Both the position numbers and the translations under genes were made by a program. Shown here one piece after another: positions 33,920 to 43,267 of a DNA stretch of 64,000 nucleotides; position 1 is the stretch's first letter; each line of letters starts with the position of its first letter. The notes beneath the pieces were generated by a model. That model did not search any database. It was not told where the DNA came from and worked only from the letters and a program-made list of their open reading frames with translations. The stretch is from Dyella sp. RRB7 (lineage in GTDB: Bacteria > Pseudomonadota > Gammaproteobacteria > Xanthomonadales > Rhodanobacteraceae). The stretch lies in NCBI RefSeq assembly GCF_022761115.1, contig NZ_JAKWJS010000003.1, forward strand, positions 372,001-436,000, in the 5' to 3' direction.

Positions 33920-35281
33920 CTAGTACAACGGCGTGCCCGCGTTATAGGCGCTGACGAAAGACTGCCAATCCAGATTCACCTGGGCGGCATAGTTGAACGC
34001 AAAAGTCGAAATCTCCGATTCGAGCCCGCTGGTGCTGGTGACGGCATTGCTCACCTGCTTGTCGATGCTGTAAGGCACGATGGCGCTGTTGTAGTCCTGA
34101 TCGGAAATCGCATGAGCCGATGCGAGCGCCTGTCCAAGATACGTCGCGGCGGTATTGAGCTTGCCGGCGCTGGTCAGCTTGGTGTAGTCGAAATCTTCCT
34201 CGAACGGCGATTTCTCGTGGAAGAAATAGGCCTGGCCGTTGATGGTGGCATAACCGATCAGCACGTCGGCGTTGAGTGTCTGCGCCTTGGCCGTCATGGC
34301 CACGCGATTGCCTTCGTTGTTGTTGTAATCCGCCGCGGGCAGCTGGCCATTGTCCACCTCGGCCAAGGCGCTGGCGGTTTCCTGCTTCAGTTCCAGGATT
34401 ACATCGTCGGAGGTCGATGTGGACGGGCCTTCGATGAGTACGTAATAGCGCAGCTTGCCCAGGCTGCCGACACCCGATCCGAGCTTCTGATGGATGTCCT
34501 TCACCTGGTAGTAACTGGCGGCGTACTGCTTGGACGACGCGATGGAGCTGATGTAGCTGTTCATCGCGGCGGCGATGTTGCTGTAGGTGGTGCTGTCCAC
34601 CGCCACCAGCGTATTGGCGATGTTCTGGAAGCTGCGCACGCCGCCGGTCACCTGCGTGTACTTGCCGAGCAGACTGGCGCGGCTATCGCTCTTGGAATCG
34701 CCGATGGTGTTCTGCACCGCGCCGGACGTGTTGCCATTCTTGAGCTGGAAGCTCAGCTCGGCGTTGCCGCCCGTGAAATTGTTCATTTCGCTGACATACG
34801 CGCCCACCATGGTGTCGATGGCGGTCGTAATGTCGCTGTCCGCGATGCCGTTGGCGCGACCGGCCAGCACCATGCTGGTGGCCAGGCGACGCAGGTCCCA
34901 TACGTACTGGCCAAGATAGCCCTCGTCGAAATCATCCACCGAAAACACGTTGTTGCCGCTGCTGTCCTGCCACGCGCCGAAGTTGCCGATATGCGCGTCG
35001 CCACCGATCCAGGTGTAGCCGGTCTGCGTGGTCGCATAACTCGACGCCGGCAGGGTCAGCATGTCCTGGTAGAAAATATGATCGGTACCGCGATAGAAGT
35101 CGAAGGCATCGGCCGCCATGGTCGACATCTTGGTGGCCAGGTCGGCGCTGTCGGTAGCCGCAAAGGGATGGTTATAGTTGTAGATCTGCGAAACCACCCA
35201 ACTGGTTCGCGAGGTGGCGGCATGCGCGACGGATGCGCACAGCAAACTGGCGACGGACAAGACCATCCACGCTTTCTTCAT
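33920..35281 (-). CDS. Exported DUF2252 family protein
   Basis: A 453-residue protein with a signal peptide (VLSVASLLCASVAHA). IGGDAHIGNFGAW and VFSVDDFDEGYLGQYVWDLRRLATS match the DUF2252 core (HGDxHxxNFG, then an Asp-rich strand), which resembles aminoglycoside-phosphotransferase/kinase folds. Most members are cytoplasmic, while this one is exported, so ATP-dependent action is doubtful. GGGGG lies nine bases before the ATG. The sequence is Ser/Thr/Asn-rich, as expected after export. Confidence 0.8.
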   Translation of the reverse strand: MKKAWMVLSVASLLCASVAHAATSRTSWVVSQIYNYNHPFAATDSADLATKMSTMAADAFDFYRGTDHIFYQDMLTLPASSYATTQTGYTWIGGDAHIGNFGAWQDSSGNNVFSVDDFDEGYLGQYVWDLRRLATSMVLAGRANGIADSDITTAIDTMVGAYVSEMNNFTGGNAELSFQLKNGNTSGAVQNTIGDSKSDSRASLLGKYTQVTGGVRSFQNIANTLVAVDSTTYSNIAAAMNSYISSIASSKQYAASYYQVKDIHQKLGSGVGSLGKLRYYVLIEGPSTSTSDDVILELKQETASALAEVDNGQLPAADYNNNEGNRVAMTAKAQTLNADVLIGYATINGQAYFFHEKSPFEEDFDYTKLTSAGKLNTAATYLGQALASAHAISDQDYNSAIVPYSIDKQVSNAVTSTSGLESEISTFAFNYAAQVNLDWQSFVSAYNAGTPLY

Positions 35282-35485
35282 GACTAGCCCCCGGAATAAT
35301 GAAAAGGCGCAGCAAAGCCGCGCCCGTCTTGGTGAAGGGGGAGATTCAAGCAACCCTGCGTGACAGCGAGGTGACTCGATGGCGCACTCCAAGCCGGCCA
35401 CGCCCGTCTCGACCGCAAGACATTGCGATATCGATCGCGGCATCATTGGCCATCGCCACCCGCCGCGCGAAACACCAGGGCCGCC

Positions 35486-35722
35486 ATGGAACCGCTACGT
35501 CGAATCGCGATCTGCCTCCTGGTCGCCTACTGCGCCTATTCCGCACACGTCATCTGGCTGATGAATCGCACCCACGACACCTGCAGCGAGGCGCTGCAGG
35601 GACAACCCGACAGGCACGAACTGCTTGGCGCGCAACGCATTTGCAGCGCGGCCGGCGTGGATACCATGGCCATGTTGAAGGTGATCTTTCCGCAAACGCC
35701 TCGGCACAGGCCCGCGTCTTGA
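35486..35722 (+). CDS. Small single-span membrane protein
   Basis: A 78-residue ORF with one N-terminal hydrophobic segment (IAICLLVAYCAYSAHVIWLM) and a soluble Cys-containing tail. The ribosome site is weak, and I recognise no family. It lies in the gap before the GIY-YIG gene, 43 bp away. Confidence 0.4.
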   Translation: MEPLRRIAICLLVAYCAYSAHVIWLMNRTHDTCSEALQGQPDRHELLGAQRICSAAGVDTMAMLKVIFPQTPRHRPAS

Positions 35723-35765
35723 GCACAAGCCACCGCCAGGCGATGCCTGATTCGCGAGCCGATCC

Positions 35766-36053
35766 ATGAGCACTGGCGATGACGCCGTGCAAGCGCGCAG
35801 CGGCTCGTGGTGGCTGTATCTGATCGAGTGCCGCGACGGCTCGTTCTATGCCGGCATCACCAACGACCTCGATGCACGCTACGCGGCCCATGTCGCCGGC
35901 CGTGGCGCCCGCTACACGCGATCGCACCCGCCGCTGCGGCTGATCGGTGCGCGGCCCTATGCGGACAGGGCTGCGGCGTCACGTGCCGAGTGGGAGATCA
36001 AGCAATTGCCCCGGCATCGCAAGCCTGGCTATTTGAGCGAAGGCGCTGATTGA
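35766..36053 (+). CDS. GIY-YIG nuclease-family protein (UPF0213 type)
   Basis: A 95-residue protein. WWLYLIECRDGSFYAGITNDLDARYAAH is the GIY-YIG motif, and RAEWEIKQLPRHRK holds the catalytic Glu and basic helix. The length is normal for the YhbQ group, which acts on DNA structures in vitro in E. coli. The cellular role is unclear. A palindromic repeat follows the gene. Confidence 0.92.
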   Translation: MSTGDDAVQARSGSWWLYLIECRDGSFYAGITNDLDARYAAHVAGRGARYTRSHPPLRLIGARPYADRAAASRAEWEIKQLPRHRKPGYLSEGAD

Positions 36054-36082
36054 GTCCACTGGAAGCACCGCAACGCCCCTCC

Positions 36083-36110
36083 CGTCATCCCGGCGAAGGC
36101 CGGAATGACG
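36083..36110. repeat. Palindromic intergenic repeat
   Basis: CGTCATCCCGGCGAAGGCCG followed by GAATGACG forms a near-perfect inverted repeat. A diverged copy (CGTCAGCCCGG to CCGGCATGACG) lies at 38543-38570, so the two flank the M28 peptidase gene. This is a widespread proteobacterial REP-like element. Confidence 0.75.
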
Positions 36111-36150
36111 GAAAGGACCTGACAGAACAGGGTTATATGGTCACAGGGAA

Positions 36151-38460
36151 CTAAGACGCCTTCTTCAGCAACGCCGTCAAATGATCCAGCTGCGCACGGT
36201 AGCGGTCGAGCACCTTGGCGGTAGCCACCGCATATTGGTTGGCCTCGTCCCAGCGACGCGCCTCCAGCGCTTCGCGCACGCCGGGCACGGTCTTCACTTC
36301 ATAGCCGGTCAACATGCCCGGTGCGTAGATCATGTGCTGGAACCATGGGCGCCCAGGCAGGCCCGAGCGGTCGGACAGCGCCTGCTCCATTTGGCCCATC
36401 AAGGCATTCAACTCGCGCAATTGCCCGGCCGACAGATCAAAGCCCGCCGCAGCGCGCTCGTCATAAGCGGCTTCATAAGCCTGCGCACTCTGCTTGAGTT
36501 GTTTGGCCGCCTGATCCAGCGGCGCCAGCTGGATGTCCGGCACGTCGGAATCACGCGCGGGCGGCGCCACCGGACGCGTGGGGTCCGACACCAGCGCGAA
36601 AGCCCGCTGGTCGAGCAGCTTGTGCTGCTGCTCGGTGTCCTTGCGGGTGGTATCGAGCAGCTTGTGCAGCTGATCCACGTAGCGATCCAGCGTGTCGCTG
36701 AAATCGCCGAAGCGCAGCGGCACCACGCTGGCATCCGCCGTGCGCAGCACGATGTGCCCGGCGACCTTGGACAACGCCACGCCGTAGGCGAAGGTGGGGT
36801 CGCCAAAGCGCGCGTAGTGATCAAACGAGTCATAGGCCGAGTGATAGATGCCGCCGTTGTCGTCCTCGCCGCTGAAGCCGAGGTCCAGCGAGGCAATGCC
36901 CAGGTGCTCGAGGAAGGCACTGAAGTCCGAGCCCGAGCCCAGCGCGCCGATCGGCACGTCGCCGCCCTGTGCCGCCAACGTGGCTTCTTCCTTGATGGCG
37001 GGCTTGGCGTCCTTGCTGCTGCCGTCGACCAGCAGGCGGGCGCGCATGCGTTCGCGCACGCTCACGGTGGTCTCGGGATCGGTGACGCCGTCGGCCACCT
37101 GGTTCACCAGGTGCTGCAGCGAATGGCTGCCACCGGCGCTGAGGAAGCCGCGGCCGTTGGTGTCGGAGTTGAGATACAGCACGGCCTTCTGCTGCAGCTC
37201 CTTGCCATGCGTCTCCGCCCATTCGGTGGAACCGAGCAGGCCCGGCTCCTCACCGTCCCAGCTGGCATAGACCAGCGTGCGCTGCGGGCGCCAGCCCTGC
37301 CTGTACAGCGTGCCGATGGCCTTGGCCTCGGCCAGCAACGCGACATTGCCCGATAGCGGATCCCACGCGCCAAACACCCAGCCATCGTGGTGATTGCCGC
37401 GGATGACCCACTGGTCCGGCTCGGTGGAGCCCTTGAGCACGGCGATCACGTCGTACACCGGCTTCTGCCCCCAATCGGACAGCACCGTCAGGTGCACCGG
37501 CGCCGTGCTGGGTCCTACGTGATAGGTCAGCGGCAGCGAGCCGCGCCAGCGGGACGGCGCCACCGGCCCGGTGAGCGATTGCAGCAGCGGCGTGGCATCG
37601 GCATAGGAGATCGGTATCACCGGAATCTTCAGCAGCGTCTTCGCATCCTTCAACGCCAGCCGCTTGGCCTCGGGCGTCGAACCCACGCCGGGCGTGAGCG
37701 GATCGCCGGGGTATTGCTGCATGTCGGCCACCGAACCGCGCTGCACGCCATCGGCCGGGCGCCAGCCGCCCTGCGGATAGGTGTCGCCCTCCGCATAGCC
37801 ATCGTCATGCGGGTCCGAGTAGATCAGGCAACCTACCGCACCATGCTCCTGCGCCAGCTTGGGCTTGAGGCCACGCCAGCCACCGCCGTAGCGGGTGATG
37901 ACGATCTTGCCGCGCACGTCGATGCCGCGACGGGCCAGCTCCTTGTAGTCGTCCGGCATGCCGTAGTTGGCGTAGACCAGCGGCGCGGTCACGTCGCCAT
38001 CGCCGCCGTAGACGTTGTAGGGCGGCAACACGCCGTCCTGGATGCTGGAGGTGGCATCGCCCGCCACCGCCGGCTCGTTGAGTTTCGCGGTATAGGGGTG
38101 CGGCCCCTGCAGCTCCAGCACCACTTTCTTCGGCGTGGGATAGAGCACGCTGAAGGTTTCGATATGGGCATCCCAGCCCCACTCGCGGAACTTGGCCAGC
38201 ATGAATTCGGCATTGGCCTTGTCGTGCGGCGCACCGACCTGGTTGGGCCCGGACGACATCTGCTTGAGCCATTCACGCTGGTCGGCAGGGTCCAGCAGCG
38301 CATCGAAACGCTGCTCCAGGCTCTGCTGCGCGGCGGCGCCAGCGCTGGTGAAACCAAGCATGGCATCGTTGCCTTGACGGTTATCGGCAGCCGACGTGGC
38401 GGTGCCCATCGTCGCCAGCAGGCAAGCCGCCAGCAGCGGCCGGATCTTCAATCGGGTCAT
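36151..38460 (-). CDS. Exported M28-family peptidase (glutamate carboxypeptidase II-like)
   Basis: A 769-residue protein with a signal peptide (LLAACLLATMGTATSAAD). Domain order follows GCPII/transferrin-receptor proteins: a split peptidase domain, a PA insert (about 150-320: ANYGMPDDYKELARRGIDVRGK), zinc motifs IRGNHHDGWVFGAWDPLSGN (His and Asp), WDGEEPGLLGSTEW (Glu-Glu) and YHSAYDSFDHY (His), and a C-terminal helical dimerisation domain. It probably trims glutamate or other acidic C-termini from peptides in the periplasm. GAGAGG stands before the ATG. Confidence 0.93.
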   Translation of the reverse strand: MTRLKIRPLLAACLLATMGTATSAADNRQGNDAMLGFTSAGAAAQQSLEQRFDALLDPADQREWLKQMSSGPNQVGAPHDKANAEFMLAKFREWGWDAHIETFSVLYPTPKKVVLELQGPHPYTAKLNEPAVAGDATSSIQDGVLPPYNVYGGDGDVTAPLVYANYGMPDDYKELARRGIDVRGKIVITRYGGGWRGLKPKLAQEHGAVGCLIYSDPHDDGYAEGDTYPQGGWRPADGVQRGSVADMQQYPGDPLTPGVGSTPEAKRLALKDAKTLLKIPVIPISYADATPLLQSLTGPVAPSRWRGSLPLTYHVGPSTAPVHLTVLSDWGQKPVYDVIAVLKGSTEPDQWVIRGNHHDGWVFGAWDPLSGNVALLAEAKAIGTLYRQGWRPQRTLVYASWDGEEPGLLGSTEWAETHGKELQQKAVLYLNSDTNGRGFLSAGGSHSLQHLVNQVADGVTDPETTVSVRERMRARLLVDGSSKDAKPAIKEEATLAAQGGDVPIGALGSGSDFSAFLEHLGIASLDLGFSGEDDNGGIYHSAYDSFDHYARFGDPTFAYGVALSKVAGHIVLRTADASVVPLRFGDFSDTLDRYVDQLHKLLDTTRKDTEQQHKLLDQRAFALVSDPTRPVAPPARDSDVPDIQLAPLDQAAKQLKQSAQAYEAAYDERAAAGFDLSAGQLRELNALMGQMEQALSDRSGLPGRPWFQHMIYAPGMLTGYEVKTVPGVREALEARRWDEANQYAVATAKVLDRYRAQLDHLTALLKKAS

Positions 38461-38542
38461 GCGTTTCCTCTCCCTAGGCTGGTCATGCAGGTAGTGACGC
38501 GGGCGAACCTGCCCCAATGAACGATCGAAGCCCCCTCTCTCC

Positions 38543-38570
38543 CGTCAGCCCGGTGTTCGCCGGCATGACG
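38543..38570. repeat. Diverged copy of the palindromic repeat
   Basis: CGTCAGCCCGGTGTTCGCCG followed by GCATGACG repeats the 36083-36110 element with a few mismatches. The two copies lie on either side of the M28 gene. Confidence 0.6.
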
Positions 38571-38638
38571 ATCCAGAGCAGCAATCCCTGACGCGACAGT
38601 TATAGCAAGGGCTGGGCTGCCGGCACCTAGGACAAAGG

Positions 38639-40087
38639 TCATGCCTGCCCGTGGCGACGCCCAGCCTTCCATGCCTCAAGGCGACGGCGAATGTAGCCGT
38701 GGTAGTCGCTTTCCGTGTGCAGCGCGGTCAGCTCGGGCTGGGAGCCTTCCGCCTGGCCAGGCACCGGCAGCTGCGCCACCAGCGCGGCATACACCTGCTG
38801 CAAATGCGACGGCTGGCCCGCCGCGGGGTTGGCGCCTGTCGAGCGAGGCGCCACGACGCCGGCGAGCGGATCGTCCGTGCGCGGTGCCGCAAGGCTGAGC
38901 ACAGCCCCGACCGTTGGAGCGGCGGCATCGCGGGCCGTCAACGCCGGTACGTTCCAGCGTTGTTCCACCGTGCGCAGTATCGAGGTGTGATCGAACGGCG
39001 TGGCGCCATCGGGCACGCGCAACACCGTGCCCGCGGGAATCAGCGGCGAGACCAGCACGGTCGGCACGCGCGGGCCGAACCGCTTGAAATCGAAACCATG
39101 CTCGCCCGCCGTGGCATCCGGCGGCACTGCGCCCAGGGGCGGCGGCACGTGGTCATAACAGCCGCCGTGTTCGTCGTAGGTAATGATCAGCAGGGTCTGG
39201 TTCCACGCCGGGCTGTTGCGCAGGGCGACGTACACGTCATGGATCAATTGCTCGCCCAGTGCGACATCGTAGTTGGGATGCTGGCTGTTGCCGCTGGAAC
39301 CCCAGCTCGGCTCCAGAAAGGTGTAAGACGCCAGCGTGCCCTTCGCCGCGGCCGCCTGGAAATCCGTGAACTGGCCGAAGCTGGCATCCGGCGCACCGAC
39401 GAGGTCGGTGAAGGTCACGCGCGTCAGCGGGTCCGCATCGTAGCCATGGATCATCCATGACACGCCCCGTTTGCTGAGCGAGGTGTAGATGGTCGGCGCC
39501 GTGAACGACTTGGTGGTGTCGTCCATATGCCCTTGCGAGGTGCCCGCATGCACGAAAGCGCGATTGGGCAGCGTTTCGGTGGGCACCGAGCCGTACCAGT
39601 GATCGCATACCGCAAAGCCGCGCGCCAACGCAGACAACACCGGCAGCGTATCCGGCGTATGCATGCCCATGATGTCCGCCGCCACCGTGCCGCTGAGGAT
39701 CGACCACTTCTCCGTGGCTTCCCAACCCAGCGTGTAGGCAAAGTTGGCGACAAAACCCTGATTGGTCGCCACCGCGGGCGTCGGCGCCGTATCGCTGCCG
39801 AACAGTTGTGCGTTGGTGGCGCTATAGCCCTCGCCCGGATCGGCCCCGGGCTGAAAGTAGGTGGATGTCGTCGATGGCGGAATCTTGAACACCGTCACCG
39901 GCGCCGCACCATTGGCGCCAGGATTGGATTCCGTGCCCGTCAGCCCGTCGAACGGTTGGCCGGCGGTCGACACGTTGCCGCTGTCCGCATAGAGGAAACC
40001 GAGCATGTGATCGAACGACCGGTTCTCCAGCATCAGTACGACGATATGGTTGATCGCCGCCAGCGGATCGGCGCTTGTGTTGGACAT
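38639..40087 (-). CDS. Phosphoesterase-family protein (acid phosphatase/phospholipase C-like)
   Basis: A 482-residue protein. INHIVVLMLENRSFDHMLGFL is the metal-binding entry motif of phospholipase C/AcpA phosphoesterases. Further sites are PNRAFVHAGTSQGHMD, TLLIITYDEHGGCYDHVPPP (Asp, Glu, His) and FGPRVPTVLVSPLIPAG. No signal peptide is visible at the chosen ATG, which is unusual because most members are TAT-exported; a 23-codon upstream frame does not supply one. The substrate may be a phospholipid or phosphomonoester. Confidence 0.9.
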   Translation of the reverse strand: MSNTSADPLAAINHIVVLMLENRSFDHMLGFLYADSGNVSTAGQPFDGLTGTESNPGANGAAPVTVFKIPPSTTSTYFQPGADPGEGYSATNAQLFGSDTAPTPAVATNQGFVANFAYTLGWEATEKWSILSGTVAADIMGMHTPDTLPVLSALARGFAVCDHWYGSVPTETLPNRAFVHAGTSQGHMDDTTKSFTAPTIYTSLSKRGVSWMIHGYDADPLTRVTFTDLVGAPDASFGQFTDFQAAAAKGTLASYTFLEPSWGSSGNSQHPNYDVALGEQLIHDVYVALRNSPAWNQTLLIITYDEHGGCYDHVPPPLGAVPPDATAGEHGFDFKRFGPRVPTVLVSPLIPAGTVLRVPDGATPFDHTSILRTVEQRWNVPALTARDAAAPTVGAVLSLAAPRTDDPLAGVVAPRSTGANPAAGQPSHLQQVYAALVAQLPVPGQAEGSQPELTALHTESDYHGYIRRRLEAWKAGRRHGQA

Positions 40088-40340
40088 GTCGTGCCACCTT
40101 CCCTTCGCGAAGTGCGCAGTTGCATGCCGCCATCGAGGCCAGGGCCATTCCAGCATCGGCGCATGTCGATGGCGTTACCCCGCCATCTTGCCCGGCGCGC
40201 GGAGGCCATGACGACCACGCCGTCACACGCACTGAAGTTTGTCGCCCGGGCGCCGATAACACGGTATGCCACGGCAACGAGGCCGCTCCGGCGCGTGCCC
40301 CACGGCACGCTTCAGGCGAATTCTTCAAGGTGGGAAACCT

Positions 40341-40961
40341 ATGCTGCAACCGGCGCCCAATATCACTTATCTCAAAGCGGCCTGGGCCGCGCTTGGCGGA
40401 ATCAGCGGAGCCAATGCCAAGCAGAGCTACGAAGCCGCTGGCCTGAGCTTTACCCGCGTCAACCATTCCACCCTGGTACGCAAGAACGATGTCCAGGTGT
40501 CCACCATGCCGGTGCGCTACACGCGCCAGGAGCTGCGGGTGGGCTTTCTCGGACGCATCGAAAACGAGGTGCGCAAAATGGTGGCCCAGATGGAGCCCAT
40601 TCTGCTGCGCGACCTGGAACTTCCCTCGGGGTACCAGCTGGTCATCGAGCTGGAGGAATGCCTGCGCCTGCTCCGTCGCAAAGGCAACCGCTCGCTTTCC
40701 ATCATGGTGGTTCCGCAGGAAGAAACCGCATTCGCCGCCACGCTGCGGATCGAAATGCGCGTCTTCCTCGATTCACCGCGCGCCTGCCTGTTCGCCTGCG
40801 TCGCCGATGCCGGCATGCACCACCATGTCGACCTGCTGGCCACCGCCCCCAAGCGCGTGCGCGTGCCGCGCGCAGGCAGCTACGCCGAACTGGCCGAACA
40901 GATGGCCAGCACGGTCAACGCCGCGCTCTCGCTCGCCTACACCGACGCGCTGGCGGCCTGA
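40341..40961 (+). CDS. Hypothetical protein
   Basis: A 206-residue soluble protein, start MLQPAPNITYLKAAWAALGG, with AAGGTGGGA before the ATG. I recognise no family. The sequence is compact and balanced (for example RYTRQELRVGFLGRIENEVR and YQLVIELEECLRLLRRKG), so it is certainly coding. It stands alone between opposite-strand and distant genes. Confidence 0.75.
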   Translation: MLQPAPNITYLKAAWAALGGISGANAKQSYEAAGLSFTRVNHSTLVRKNDVQVSTMPVRYTRQELRVGFLGRIENEVRKMVAQMEPILLRDLELPSGYQLVIELEECLRLLRRKGNRSLSIMVVPQEETAFAATLRIEMRVFLDSPRACLFACVADAGMHHHVDLLATAPKRVRVPRAGSYAELAEQMASTVNAALSLAYTDALAA

Positions 40962-41038
40962 TCGGCGGCGCGCAGGGACGATCCGCCAACGAGCAAAACG
41001 GCGGCCGTCATCCACGTACGTATCTTTTGTCCGTTCAT
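40937..41038 (-). CDS. Possible short exported peptide or gene remnant
   Basis: A 33-codon ORF with GTGAGGAATGCG ahead of ATG, a strong ribosome site. The peptide MNGQKIRTWMTAAVLLVGG reads as a signal peptide and stops soon after the predicted cleavage, overlapping the convergent gene by 25 bp. It may be a truncated secreted protein; evidence is limited to the ribosome site and hydrophobic core. The rest of the gap 41039-41277 shows no gene. Confidence 0.3.
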   Translation of the reverse strand: MNGQKIRTWMTAAVLLVGGSSLRAADQAASASV

Positions 41039-41277
41039 CGCATTCCTCACCGGGCATGCGTGTTTCTTCGCGGAACCGTCTTTGCCAGGCGTCATGCGCT
41101 GTGCGCGGCCCAACATGCGCGAACGGCCCACTCCAAGTCGTAAAAGTAAACGCCAAGCGGCGCCGGCCACCACGATCGCGATTCCTTGCGACCAACCCAG
41201 GTCGACGGAACTGTCACCCCATCTCGATAGACTGCCGTACGCTGTCTCTCTCAACCGGGCCGTCGAACAGGTAAGCC

Positions 41278-43155
41278 GTGACCCACTCCAGCACGTCCGA
41301 ACCGTGGAAGAAACCTGCCCTGCTGGCTGCCAGCGTCGGCGCACTCGGGGTGGTTTTCGGTGACATCGGCACCAGTCCGCTCTACACCTTCAAGACCGTG
41401 CTCGACCTGACCGGTGGCCATGCCGCGCCGACGATACTGGGCGTGATCTCGCTGTTGGTATGGACGCTGGTCATCGTCACCACGGTGAAGTACGCCGGCT
41501 TCGCCATGCGCATCGACAACGACGGCGAAGGCGGCATCCTCGCCTTGATGGCCTTGCTCGGCGTCAAGCGACATCAGCGCCCGCTGATCGTCGCGACCGG
41601 CCTGTTCGGGGCCGCGCTGATCTACGGCGACGGCGCCATCACGCCGGCCATCTCCGTGCTATCGGCACTGGAGGGCCTGAACATCGTCGCGCCATCGCTG
41701 CAACATTATGTGCTGCCGCTCACCGTGGTCATCCTGCTGGCGCTGTTTGCGCTGCAGCCGATGGGCACCGCCAAGATCGGACGGGCCTTCGGCCCCATCA
41801 TGGCGCTTTGGTTCCTGACCATGGCCACGCTGGGGCTATGGGGCATCACGCAGCATCCGGCCATCCTGTGGGCACTCAACCCGTACTACGGCATCCACTA
41901 TCTGGTGAATGGCGGCGGCAGCGGATTCCTGGTGTTGGGCGGCGTCTTTCTGTGCGTCACCGGCGCCGAAGCCCTGTATGCGGACATGGGCCACTTCGGC
42001 GCAGGCCCGATCAAGCTGGCGTGGTCCACCCTGGTGTTTCCCAGCCTGGTGCTCAACTACGCGGGCCAGGGCGCCATCGTACTGGCCGGCGCACCGACGG
42101 AAGGCAACATCTTCTATCGCTTGTGCCCGCCGTGGCTCACCTTGCCCCTGATCATCCTGTCGACCGTCGCCACCATCATCGCCAGCCAGTCGATCATCAC
42201 CGGCGCGTTCTCGATGACGCGGCAAGCCATCCAGCTCGGCTGGATGCCCCGGCTGAAGATTCGGCAGACCTCGCAGGAAGGCTACGGCCAGATCTATGTC
42301 GGTGGGGTCAACTGGGTGTTGATGCTGGTGACCATCGGCCTGGCGCTGGGCTTTGGCAAGTCGGACAACCTTGCCGGCGCTTACGGCATCGCCGTGTCCG
42401 CCACCATGTTGATGACCACCGGTTTGCTGTTTATCGCCATGCGCGAAATCTGGCAATGGAACCTGGCCATCAGCGGCGCCATTGCCGGCCTGTTTTTCGT
42501 GGTGGACGCATCGTTCTTTGCATCGAACATGATGAAGCTGTTCGACGGCGGCTATGTGCCGTTGATACTCGCCGCCATGGTCTACACGATCATGTACGTA
42601 TGGCACAAAGGCATTACCGCCGTCGCCCTGCGGCTTGGCGAAAACCCGGTGCCCATCGATAGCTTTTTCGCCGACCTTGCCGAGGCCAGGATATCGCGTG
42701 TGCCGGGTACCGCCGTATTTCTCACCCGCGCCAAAGCCAATACGCCACCGGTGATGCAGTGGTACGTGCGGCACAGTCACGCGCTGCATGAGCGGGTACT
42801 GGCGGTCACGCTGGATGTCGCGTCCACGCCGTACATCGCGGCGAAAGACCGGCTGAGCATGGCCGAGATGGCGCCCAACTTCTGGGTCATCACCGCCCGC
42901 TACGGCTTCATGCAGAAACCCGACCTGCCGGCCCTGATGTCGCTGATCGCCACGCGCGGCTGCCCCATCGAAACCCACGAGCTGACCTATTTCATCGGCA
43001 TGGAGAAAATCGTGCCGCGCGATGATGGTCGCGGCCTGCCACGCTGGATCGAAGGGTTGTTCAACGTCCTGCTGCGCAACAGCGCCCGCGTGACCGACTA
43101 CCTCCATGTGCCGCCCGACCAGGTCGTGGACATCGGGCGGCAGGTGTCGATCTAG
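41278..43155 (+). CDS. kup: Low-affinity potassium transporter Kup
   Basis: A 625-residue membrane protein (K+ uptake, proton-coupled). GALGVVFGDIGTSPLYTFK is the hallmark N-terminal helix of the KUP/HAK/KT family, followed by GEGGILALMALLG and VTGAEALYADMGHFG. About twelve helices cover residues 1-450, then a cytoplasmic C-terminal domain (PGTAVFLTRAKANTPPVM). GTG start with AGGTAA before it. Some organisms carry several copies. Confidence 0.97.
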   Translation: MTHSSTSEPWKKPALLAASVGALGVVFGDIGTSPLYTFKTVLDLTGGHAAPTILGVISLLVWTLVIVTTVKYAGFAMRIDNDGEGGILALMALLGVKRHQRPLIVATGLFGAALIYGDGAITPAISVLSALEGLNIVAPSLQHYVLPLTVVILLALFALQPMGTAKIGRAFGPIMALWFLTMATLGLWGITQHPAILWALNPYYGIHYLVNGGGSGFLVLGGVFLCVTGAEALYADMGHFGAGPIKLAWSTLVFPSLVLNYAGQGAIVLAGAPTEGNIFYRLCPPWLTLPLIILSTVATIIASQSIITGAFSMTRQAIQLGWMPRLKIRQTSQEGYGQIYVGGVNWVLMLVTIGLALGFGKSDNLAGAYGIAVSATMLMTTGLLFIAMREIWQWNLAISGAIAGLFFVVDASFFASNMMKLFDGGYVPLILAAMVYTIMYVWHKGITAVALRLGENPVPIDSFFADLAEARISRVPGTAVFLTRAKANTPPVMQWYVRHSHALHERVLAVTLDVASTPYIAAKDRLSMAEMAPNFWVITARYGFMQKPDLPALMSLIATRGCPIETHELTYFIGMEKIVPRDDGRGLPRWIEGLFNVLLRNSARVTDYLHVPPDQVVDIGRQVSI

Positions 43156-43197
43156 CCGGCATTGCCAACGGTGAGCGGCGGCGCCGGCCCGCCCTAT

Positions 43198-43258
43198 CTA
43201 CTAAAGACATAGTTGACAAGGCGTCGCCCGGCGTTACCATCTACTAAACCCTTAGTAG
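43198..43258. promoter_or_regulatory. BlaI-type promoter with two operator palindromes
   Basis: A -35 box TTGACA (43213-43218) and -10 box TACCAT (43235-43240) are 16 bases apart. The palindrome CTACTAAACCCTTAGTAG (43241-43258, perfect 7-bp arms) covers the likely start of transcription. A half-degenerate copy CTACTAAAGACATAGTTG (43198-43215) overlaps the -35 box. TAGTA-type palindromes are what BlaI/MecI repressors bind, so autorepression is predicted. Confidence 0.8.
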
Positions 43259-43267
43259 GCGGTTGCG

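Noticed and set aside
34112-35287. A 391-codon plus-strand frame opposite the DUF2252 gene
   Set aside because: The minus-strand frame has the DUF2252 motifs and a signal peptide; the plus frame has no recognisable domain.
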